Position numbers and translations under genes: made by a program
In this document: positions 1 through 5,069 of the stretch, in pieces
Layout of the letters: each line of letters starts with the position of its first letter
Position numbering within the stretch: position 1 is the stretch's first letter
Origin: an uncultured Elusimicrobiales bacterium
Lineage (GTDB): Bacteria; Elusimicrobiota; Elusimicrobia; Elusimicrobiales; Elusimicrobiaceae
Assembly: GCA_934644855.1 (NCBI GenBank)
Contig: CAKUDJ010000082.1
Span: forward strand, 1-5,069
DNA: 5,069 bases
Reading direction: 5' to 3'
The notes under the pieces: model-generated
Databases searched by the model: none
The model's input: only the letters and a program-made list of their open reading frames with translations
Told to the model about the DNA's origin: nothing

Positions 1-2037
1 GCCTAAAAGCGCGTCTTGAGGCAAGGTAAACGCGCCGGCCGCCGTGCCGAACGGGTTGGTGTCCAAAGTGGCGGAATAAATTTTGTTGTAGTTGGCATCC
101 CGCAACAGCACTTTAACCGGGCGCCCGGTTAAGGTTTGCAAGCCGCGCACCACCTGTTCAAACGCCTGTACGGAAAACTGCACTTTTTGGCCGGGGCGGT
201 AAATGGCGCGGTCCGTCTGTGCAAACAGGCGCACCGGGTCTTGCGCGTTAAAATGGAAATACACCGGGGCATTGGTAAACGCGGCATCGGACCCTTTAAC
301 GGCCAACGGGTTCACAAAATAAGAATTATTTGCCCGCGCGGCGTTTACCGTCACTTTGCGGGCCAGTTCAAATACGCCGTCTTCATTGGTTTTGCCCTGT
401 ATGCGGGTGCCTTTCCATTCCGTAAAAATATCCAAATCGGCCTGGGGTACGCTTTCGCCGGTTTTTAAGTCCAACGCATAAATGCGGAAAATGTTGGGCG
501 TGTAAACGGATGGTTTGGCGTTTAAGAGCGCTGTGTATTTGTCCGGGTTGTCTTCGGCCGCCGCGCTGACAAACAGGGCCAAATCCGTCACGTTCAGCAC
601 CAGGGCTTTTACCGGGGCTTGCGCCGGATTAAAAGCGGCTTCCTGCGCTAAAAGTACCGCATAAAAGCCGCGTTCCAACGCGGGCAATTTTACCTGTGTT
701 TCTTTATAGGCGTACGGTTTTTCGTATTCCACCGCGCCGGACAAGGTTTTAAGCGGCGTTTTGTCTGCCAAAATCGCGCGGATAGCGTTGTCGTTCAAGC
801 GGGTTAAATAATTCCAAGAATTTAACGTGCGGTTCCAACGGTCCGTTTTGGCATAGGTTTTTAATTCGGCCCGGGTGAGAGGGTAAATCCGCACATAGAC
901 GGTGGAAATGTTGCGCGCCGTGAACGCTAATTTAAGCGCTTGCGGGTTTTGGTTCATGGGCGCGGCTTGCACCTGCAAAGAGGGCGCCTGAATTTCCGCC
1001 GCCAAATTGGCACATTCTTTGGCATAATAATTACCCGCCAGTTGTTGGGTGGCATATTGGCATGTTTTTACGGCGGCTTCGTATGCTTGGGAATCGTTTT
1101 GCAACCGGGCCGCGCGGTAGGCCGCGTAAGCGCGGGCATACAGCGCTTTTTCCGGCGCTACAAAGCCTTTTATGCGCCCGAACCAACCCTTGGGAGCCGG
1201 TTTGGAACCGGCAATTTCTTCCAGGCGGGCGGCGGTTTGCAGGCGGGCCGCTTGGGCATCCGTCATTTCAAAGCGGTGCGCATAATCAAACGGGAGCGTT
1301 AAACGGTCCGCGCGCCAGAAAATTTTGGCATTTTGGCGGTTTTTCCCGTCCAGGCGGGCGGCTTCGTCTAGCAGAGCGGCCAGTTTTTCCATCGCGTTTT
1401 GGGCGTTGGGCTCCGCCTTGAAAGAGGCCGAGGTAAATTGTTCGGCCCGCGGCAGGGGGGCCGGCGTGTCCGCCTGTACCAGGCGCTCTTTCCATAAATT
1501 TAAGGTAAAATCAAACAGGGTGGGGATGCGTTTTTCGTCGGTATCTTTGACGGATAAAATGAGCGTTTCGTCTTTAACCGGGGCGTTAATCAGCACGGTG
1601 CGCAGGTTCCAAAGCGCTTGGAAATCCGTATCCAGGGCGTTATCCCATTGGGCGGCGGTCCATTTTTCCAAATTGCCGGAAACATTTTCTTCTTCCGCTT
1701 TGGGCAGGGTGGCGGCGTATATATTCTTTACCCGTTGCCCGGTGTGAATCCGGTACAGCAAAAAACGCGCTTTCCAAAGGTCCTCTTGCGGCAGTTCATA
1801 GCCGTACATGGTTTTGGCGGCTTGCAGGTATTGCCCCAACATATACTGGCAGGCGGTAATGCGCAGTTGGGTTTTGTAGCGCACCGCTTTGGAATCTGCC
1901 GCCGGAAGCGCTTGCTGGTACGCTTTTAAGGCGGCTGAAAAATTACCTTCCGCAAAGGCGGTGTCGGCCTCGGTAGGGGCCGCAAAGGCGCCCGTAGCCA
2001 GCCATAGAGCCGCAGTTAAAAAATACAGTTTTTTCAT
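1..2037 (-). CDS. Alpha-2-macroglobulin family protein (YfaS/COG2373 type), N-terminal 679 residues, 3' end outside window
   Basis: Seen: an uninterrupted frame from ATG at 2037 to the left edge. Residues 1-19 form a signal peptide (MKK, hydrophobic core, AFA cleavage site before A20); there is no lipobox cysteine, so a secreted or periplasmic non-lipoprotein is expected. Residues about 25-80 look like TPR-type helices (EGNFSAALKAYQQAL at 30-44). A macroglobulin-like beta domain includes FTARNISTVYVRIYPLT (372-388). A carboxypeptidase-regulatory-like segment follows, with ALDLKTGESVP (521-531) and GKTNEDGVFEL (548-558). The MG2 hallmark TDRAIYRPGQ lies at 608-617. Family knowledge: bacterial macroglobulins are usually well over 1,500 residues and are thought to trap attacking proteases, often through a CxEQ thioester; that region, if present, is outside the window. 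The start is supported by an SD at 2044-2050. It lies 99 bp after argS in the same direction. The family call is firm; the substrate and thioester status are unknown. Confidence 0.9.
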   Translation of the reverse strand, partial: MKKLYFLTAALWLATGAFAAPTEADTAFAEGNFSAALKAYQQALPAADSKAVRYKTQLRITACQYMLGQYLQAAKTMYGYELPQEDLWKARFLLYRIHTGQRVKNIYAATLPKAEEENVSGNLEKWTAAQWDNALDTDFQALWNLRTVLINAPVKDETLILSVKDTDEKRIPTLFDFTLNLWKERLVQADTPAPLPRAEQFTSASFKAEPNAQNAMEKLAALLDEAARLDGKNRQNAKIFWRADRLTLPFDYAHRFEMTDAQAARLQTAARLEEIAGSKPAPKGWFGRIKGFVAPEKALYARAYAAYRAARLQNDSQAYEAAVKTCQYATQQLAGNYYAKECANLAAEIQAPSLQVQAAPMNQNPQALKLAFTARNISTVYVRIYPLTRAELKTYAKTDRWNRTLNSWNYLTRLNDNAIRAILADKTPLKTLSGAVEYEKPYAYKETQVKLPALERGFYAVLLAQEAAFNPAQAPVKALVLNVTDLALFVSAAAEDNPDKYTALLNAKPSVYTPNIFRIYALDLKTGESVPQADLDIFTEWKGTRIQGKTNEDGVFELARKVTVNAARANNSYFVNPLAVKGSDAAFTNAPVYFHFNAQDPVRLFAQTDRAIYRPGQKVQFSVQAFEQVVRGLQTLTGRPVKVLLRDANYNKIYSATLDTNPFGTAAGAFTLPQDALLG

Positions 2038-2043
2038 CAGAGA

Positions 2044-2050
2044 ACCTCTC
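2044..2050 (-). promoter_or_regulatory. Ribosome binding site of the macroglobulin gene
   Basis: On the minus strand GAGAGGT lies 6 nt before the ATG at 2037 and is a strong Shine-Dalgarno match. It fixes the start of the macroglobulin gene, which is also supported by the signal peptide that follows directly. The SD sits within a short inverted repeat, AGAGA-GGT-TCTCT (2039-2051), that could form a weak 5-bp hairpin. Confidence 0.75.
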
Positions 2051-2066
2051 TTAACGGATATAGACA

Positions 2067-2105
2067 GGAAAATCTCTCACCTTGGGAAAGGGAAAGAGAT
2101 TTTCC
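2067..2105 (-). repeat. Perfect 11-bp inverted repeat; candidate terminator or attenuator hairpin between argS and the macroglobulin gene
   Basis: Seen: GGAAAATCTCT (2067-2077) and AGAGATTTTCC (2095-2105) are exact reverse complements separated by 17 nt. Inside the loop CCTT (2080-2083) and AAGG (2088-2091) can pair around a 4-nt loop, so the structure can extend to an 11+4 bp hairpin with a small internal loop. It begins 31 bp past the argS stop and ends 29 bp before the macroglobulin start. Inference: this may end or attenuate the argS transcript, be an RNA processing site, or be a protein operator. Against a standard intrinsic terminator: the stem is AT-rich and what follows on the minus strand (TGTCTATATCC) is not a U-tract. 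The repeat is certain; its role is not. Confidence 0.8.
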
Positions 2106-2136
2106 GTAATATAAATACTGTTTGAAGTGCCCGGTT

Positions 2137-3729
2137 TTACATCTGTTCCGGGGCGCTTACACCAATAAATTCCAAGCCTTTTTTAATCCGCTCCGCAACG
2201 CGGTGGCAGATAAACAGGCGGGAACCCGTGGTTTGCAAATCATTTTCGTCCAACACCCGGCAGGTATCATAAAACGCATGGAACAACCCGGCCAGTTCCG
2301 TCAGATACGTCGTCAGGTGGTGGGGGCTTAAATCCCGCACGCAGTTGCGTAAAACTTCCTTAAACCAAATCAGTTTTAATAGAAGCGCGCGTTCTTGCGG
2401 GGCAAGCGGGGTGCGTACGCCGTCGGCCATGGGAATATTCTTTTCGGCCGCCGCACGGAAAATGGAGTGAATCCGCGCGTGGACATACTGCACATAAAAA
2501 ACAGGGTTTTCGTTGGATTGCGTTTTGGCAAGGTCCAAGTCAAACAGCATGTGGGCGTTGGGGGTGCGGCTGGCAAAGAAGAAGCGGCACACGTCCGTGC
2601 CTACATCATTCATCAGTTCGCGCAGGGTGACAAAGTGCCCCGCCCGTTTGGACATTTTTACCTGTTCGCCTTTTTGCGTCAAATGCACCAGTTGGTGAAT
2701 AATGGGTACAAAGGAATTTTCTTCGTGCCCTAAGGCGTGTACGGCGGCTTTCATACGCGGCACATAGCCGTGGTGGTCCGCCCCTAAAATATCAATCAGT
2801 TCGTCGTAGCCGCGGTCATATTTATTTTTATGGTAGGCAATATCCGCCATAAAATAAGTGGGGCGGCCGTCTTTGCGCACCAGCACGCGGTCTTTATCGT
2901 CTTGCGCTTCGTCGTCTTTGGTGGAGCCGAACCAAACGGCGCCTTCCTTTTCGTAAGTATAACCTTTGGCGGTTAAAAATTCCAACGCTTTTTGCGGGGC
3001 GTGTTCTTTATGTAAGTCGGATTCGCGGAACCAGCGGGTAAAATCCACATGAAAATCTTTCATGTCCTGCTGTTGGGTTTTAATCAGCGTTTCCATAGCC
3101 CAGCGGCCGTATTCGCTTTCCGGCAAATCGGCCGGGATTTGGTTGGCTAAATCTATAATGTAAGAACCGTGATAGCCGTTTTCCGGCGGTTCTTTGCCCT
3201 CTTTGCGGGCTTTAACGGACGCCGCCAACAGTTCGGCCTGGTTGCCGGCATCATTTACATAGTATTCGCTATCGCAAGAGTAGCCCAAGGCGCGGTGGAT
3301 TTTAACCAAACTGTCGCCCAGGCTGGCCCCGCGCCCGCTGGCCACGTGCAGGGGGCCCGTCGGGTTCGCGGAAACAAATTCTATTAAAATATGGTGTTTG
3401 CTGTCTTCGGCCTCGCGGGATTTAATGCGGCGGTCCCGCGCGGTATTGATGATAAAGTTGTCGTCCAGCGTAATGTTAATAAACCCGGGGGGCACCGCCA
3501 CGGCATCCGTCACGGCGTTGGCTTCGCGGATTACTTTACACGCTTCTTTGGCAATTTCCAACGGGCTTTTGCGCAGGATTTTGGCGCAGGACATAGCCCA
3601 GGAAAGCGATATATCCGCCCCGGTATGGGCGGGAGCGGCGGCAAACTCCACGGACGGCAAAGCCTGCCCTTGGAAGAATGCGGCGCTGGTAAGTTTAAGG
3701 TTAATTTCGTTTTTTAGTTTATCTAACAT
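2137..3729 (-). CDS. argS: Arginyl-tRNA synthetase (class I), 530 aa, with variant HIGH motif
   Basis: Catalyses ATP-dependent attachment of arginine to tRNA-Arg in the cytoplasm. Seen: an N-terminal Add-1-type tRNA-binding domain (about 1-90, ending with PPGFINITL at 80-88); catalytic core from about 112 with ANPTGPLHVASGRGA (121-135), YYVNDAGNQ (156-164) of the arginine pocket, ILGADHHGYVPRMKAA (314-329) and an intact KMSKR loop (358-362); then a helical DALR anticodon-binding domain from about 406, with LFDLDLA (395-401) just before it, ending in SAPEQM, close to the family's usual SAPERM C-terminus. At 530 residues it is slightly short but complete. Odd: the class I HIGH signature, usually HVGH in ArgRS, reads HVAS (128-131). 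Context: its ATG lies 11 bp past the rsfS stop, and no SD is visible before it (upstream reads AAATAAAACCGATTACC), suggesting cotranscription and perhaps translational coupling with rsfS. Identity is secure. Confidence 0.97.
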   Translation of the reverse strand: MLDKLKNEINLKLTSAAFFQGQALPSVEFAAAPAHTGADISLSWAMSCAKILRKSPLEIAKEACKVIREANAVTDAVAVPPGFINITLDDNFIINTARDRRIKSREAEDSKHHILIEFVSANPTGPLHVASGRGASLGDSLVKIHRALGYSCDSEYYVNDAGNQAELLAASVKARKEGKEPPENGYHGSYIIDLANQIPADLPESEYGRWAMETLIKTQQQDMKDFHVDFTRWFRESDLHKEHAPQKALEFLTAKGYTYEKEGAVWFGSTKDDEAQDDKDRVLVRKDGRPTYFMADIAYHKNKYDRGYDELIDILGADHHGYVPRMKAAVHALGHEENSFVPIIHQLVHLTQKGEQVKMSKRAGHFVTLRELMNDVGTDVCRFFFASRTPNAHMLFDLDLAKTQSNENPVFYVQYVHARIHSIFRAAAEKNIPMADGVRTPLAPQERALLLKLIWFKEVLRNCVRDLSPHHLTTYLTELAGLFHAFYDTCRVLDENDLQTTGSRLFICHRVAERIKKGLEFIGVSAPEQM

Positions 3730-3740
3730 GGTAATCGGTT

Positions 3741-4298
3741 TTATTTGGCGGTCTTTTTAGTGGTTTTTTTGACCGTTTTTTTGGTTGCGGCAGTTTTTTT
3801 GGCGGCCGTCTTTTTAACGGCAGTTTTTTTGACAGAGGTTTTTTTGGCAACCGTCTTTTTGGCCGGAGCCTTTTTGGCGGCGGTGGCTTTTTTTACGGTT
3901 TTTTTGGCAAGCGCCTTTTTGGCTGTTTTTTTAGCGGCCGCTTTTTTGGGTTTCGGCAAGGTGTAGTCTATTTCTTTGCCAAAGCTGAAAATTTTATCCA
4001 AGGCATAAAATTCCCGCGCCTCGGGCGTCATAATGTGTACTAAAAAGCCGCCGTAGTCGCTCACGCGCCAGACGTTGCTTTCCACGCCGTCACGGTTAAT
4101 TTTGTAAATGCCTTCTTGTTTTAATTTGGTGCTGATTTCTTCTTCCACCGCTTCCAGGTGCGGTTTGGAGGTGACCGTGGCTATTACAATGTAATCGCAT
4201 AGAGAGGACAGGCCGCCCAAATCTATTACTTTAATTTGTTCCGCTTTTTTGTCGTCCGCATAACGCGCGGCCAAGCACACGATTTCTTTTGTATTCAT
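3741..4298 (-). CDS. rsfS: Ribosomal silencing factor RsfS (Iojap/YbeB/DUF143 family) with lysine-rich C-terminal tail, 185 aa
   Basis: RsfS binds protein uL14 on the large ribosomal subunit and blocks 30S joining, lowering translation in starvation or stationary phase (family knowledge). Seen: residues 1-112 are a full RsfS core, with IDLGGLSSLCDYIVIATVTS (25-44), NVWRVSDYGGFLVHIM (75-90) and EAREFYALDKIF (93-104). The usual family length is roughly 105-120 residues. Here an extra tail, 116-185, is almost wholly Lys, Ala, Thr and Val, with 30 lysines in 70 residues and 14 KK pairs, spaced every five residues from 142 to 167. No acidic residue occurs in it. It resembles histone H1-like tails and is likely to bind rRNA or DNA (inference). 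Start ATG is supported by AGAGGTG 4 nt upstream. It lies between a LytR_C gene and argS, all in the same direction. The frame is open through to TAA at 3741-3743. Core identity is secure; the tail's role is unknown. Confidence 0.95.
   Translation of the reverse strand: MNTKEIVCLAARYADDKKAEQIKVIDLGGLSSLCDYIVIATVTSKPHLEAVEEEISTKLKQEGIYKINRDGVESNVWRVSDYGGFLVHIMTPEAREFYALDKIFSFGKEIDYTLPKPKKAAAKKTAKKALAKKTVKKATAAKKAPAKKTVAKKTSVKKTAVKKTAAKKTAATKKTVKKTTKKTAK
3744..3953 (-). repeat. Degenerate 15-bp-type repeat encoding the KKTAx lysine tail of RsfS, with eight A7 tracts
   Basis: The last 70 codons of rsfS form a low-complexity repeat of AAA AAA/AAG pairs followed by ACT/ACC/GCC/GTC-type codons. On the plus strand this shows as T7 runs at 3764-3770, 3776-3782, 3794-3800, 3824-3830, 3839-3845, 3888-3894, 3899-3905 and 3926-3932, plus several T5 runs and a T6. 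Units of 4 to 6 residues, most often 5, are not exact copies, so the array is diverged rather than a fresh expansion. Long A-runs like these are prone to replication or transcription slippage; length variation between strains would not be surprising. Confidence 0.85.
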
Positions 4299-4302
4299 TT
4301 TG

Positions 4303-4309
4303 CACCTCT
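4303..4309 (-). promoter_or_regulatory. Ribosome binding site of rsfS
   Basis: AGAGGTG on the minus strand lies 4 nt before the rsfS ATG at 4298 and matches the Shine-Dalgarno consensus well, though spacing is on the short side. The 57-bp gap around it (4299-4355) is AT-rich and includes TATATTATTA just upstream, which could serve as a -10 element, but no convincing -35 box stands at the right distance. Cotranscription with the upstream LytR_C gene is equally possible. Confidence 0.75.
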
Positions 4310-4355
4310 GTAATAATATAAATTAGTCTAGCATTTTTTGCGTATATATGGGAGA

Positions 4356-5069
4356 TTAGGGCATTTCAAAATCCTGCCCCAGGATAATGCGCGTATCGCA
4401 AATGGCGGTTCCGCGCGGCTCGGTGGTAATTTCCCGCCGTACGCCGATGGCATTACTTAACTGCTTTACCTGAATGCGCCGCCCGCTATAATCCACCACG
4501 CGGGTTTCTTTCAATTTGCTGCCGGGGTAATTGTCATATTGCAATACATCCACCCGCAAAAGGCCCTTGTCGTTCTGTTCCCGTAAATACTGGGTAAGTG
4601 CCAATGCCAGGCCCTTTTTGCCGGATGCGTTTAGAATTTCCACCACCATGGGGCGGTCTCCCATGGCCAAGGGGGCTTTGTCCGCCACCGGGGGGAGAAC
4701 GGCGTCCGGCTCCGGCGCTTTTTTGCGCTTGGAAAAAGGCGTGATTTTTACGGTAAAATCATTTATTTCCAACTTGGTTATTTCCAGGGCGGCCAAGGCG
4801 GCTTCCGCCGGGGATAAATCCGTCCGGCCGGACAGATACGCCGCCGTGTAGTAATAGGGCAGCGGCAACAGCAGAAACGGATTATACCGCCAGTTTTCCA
4901 AACGGTATTTGAAGCGTTCCCAAACTACATTTTTGTCAAATTGAAAGGGCGCATAACGGCGCACAACCGCCCCGTCCGGCAAGTGTAAATCGGGCGCGGT
5001 GGCGCGGTCACACGGTTTGCAGGGGGCCTCTTTAACCAGGGCTTTTTTGGTGCGGGGATTGTATTGGAT
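4356..5069 (-). CDS. LytR_C-domain envelope protein, possibly the C-terminal part of an LCP (LytR-CpsA-Psr) protein; 5' end outside window
   Basis: Seen: 237 codons open from the right edge to TAA at 4356-4358. A TTG at 4982 could be read as a start, but the frame stays open and protein-like upstream of it (NPRTKKALVKEAPCKPCD), so the gene most likely begins outside. Residues numbered from the edge: a CKPC pair at 17-20; a segment with FLLLPLPYYYTAAYLSGRTDLSPAEAALA from about 65 to 93; a Lys/Pro-rich linker near 110-135; then a LytR_C-type domain at about 140-237, with VVEILNASGKKGLALALTQYL (142-162), RVVDYSGR (190-197) and the closing ILGQDFEMP. Family knowledge: LytR_C domains often follow LCP domains, which transfer glycopolymers to peptidoglycan; the TDLS helix region resembles the end of an LCP domain. 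LCP-type genes are found beside rsfS in several bacterial groups, which agrees. The LytR_C call is fairly firm; the LCP part is inference, since the catalytic region is not visible. Confidence 0.75.
   Translation of the reverse strand: MQYNPRTKKALVKEAPCKPCDRATAPDLHLPDGAVVRRYAPFQFDKNVVWERFKYRLENWRYNPFLLLPLPYYYTAAYLSGRTDLSPAEAALAALEITKLEINDFTVKITPFSKRKKAPEPDAVLPPVADKAPLAMGDRPMVVEILNASGKKGLALALTQYLREQNDKGLLRVDVLQYDNYPGSKLKETRVVDYSGRRIQVKQLSNAIGVRREITTEPRGTAICDTRIILGQDFEMP

Noticed and set aside
940..1747. Several overlapping plus-strand frames of 119-140 codons
   Set aside because: They lie antisense to the macroglobulin gene, which has a signal peptide, SD and family motifs in a continuous frame. 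Their proteins are Arg/Gly/Phe-rich shadows with no recognisable motif.
2067..2105. Firm call of a rho-independent terminator
   Set aside because: The stem is perfect, but it is AT-rich and not followed by a run of T on either strand; listed as an inverted repeat with uncertain role instead.
2395..2733. Plus-strand 112-codon frame
   Set aside because: Antisense to the catalytic and anticodon-binding parts of argS, including KMSK; no independent coding evidence.
3744..3953. CRISPR array or transposon-type repeat
   Set aside because: The periodicity is short, degenerate and in phase with lysine codons of rsfS; there are no spacers of uniform length and no terminal inverted repeats.
3745..3966. 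Plus-strand 73-codon frame encoding a very hydrophobic peptide rich in Val, Phe, Leu and Ala
   Set aside because: It is the exact antisense of the lysine-rich rsfS tail; AAA/AAG codons read backwards as TTT/CTT give the false membrane-like pattern. No SD or family match.
4299..4355. Sigma-70 promoter for rsfS
   Set aside because: TATATT-type sequences exist in this AT-rich gap, but no -35 box at 16-18 bp could be found, so no promoter was listed.
4356..4982. Treating TTG at 4982 as the true start of the LytR_C gene
   Set aside because: The frame remains open to the window edge with protein-like sequence, and bases upstream of the TTG show no convincing SD; the gene is better called 5'-partial.

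Overview
The window holds four protein genes, all on the minus strand and tightly packed. In transcription order (right to left) they are: (1) the C-terminal part of an envelope-type protein with a LytR_C domain (4356-5069, 5' end outside the window); (2) rsfS, a ribosomal silencing factor carrying an unusual lysine-rich tail (3741-4298); (3) argS, arginyl-tRNA synthetase (2137-3729); (4) the first 679 codons of a large secreted alpha-2-macroglobulin-family protein (1-2037, 3' end outside the window). No RNA gene, mobile element or CRISPR array was seen, and no gap between genes reaches 300 bases.

Organism. The genes are bacterial, base composition is about balanced to slightly GC-rich, and Shine-Dalgarno sequences are good where present. 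A secreted YfaS-type alpha-2-macroglobulin suggests a diderm (Gram-negative-type) bacterium. The order LytR/LCP-like gene, then rsfS, resembles clusters around nadD-rsfS in many bacteria. An uncultured gut lineage such as Elusimicrobiota is my guess from general character; nothing in the window proves it.

Layout. The LytR_C gene and rsfS are separated by 57 bp of AT-rich DNA containing the rsfS ribosome binding site. Only 11 bp separate rsfS from argS, with no evident ribosome binding site for argS, so the two are probably cotranscribed and perhaps translationally coupled. Between argS and the macroglobulin gene lie 99 bp with a perfect 11-bp inverted repeat and then a strong ribosome binding site. 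The repeat may end or attenuate the upstream transcript, making the macroglobulin gene a partly separate unit.

Function. rsfS and argS both serve translation: 50S subunit silencing under starvation, and charging of tRNA-Arg. The two flanking genes are envelope genes: a LytR_C/possibly LCP-type protein and a periplasmic or surface macroglobulin thought to trap proteases. The most notable points are the 70-residue Lys/Ala/Thr tail on RsfS with its eight A7 tracts, the altered HIGH motif (HVAS) in ArgRS, and the hairpin before the macroglobulin gene. I see no convincing evidence of a wholly new multi-gene system here.
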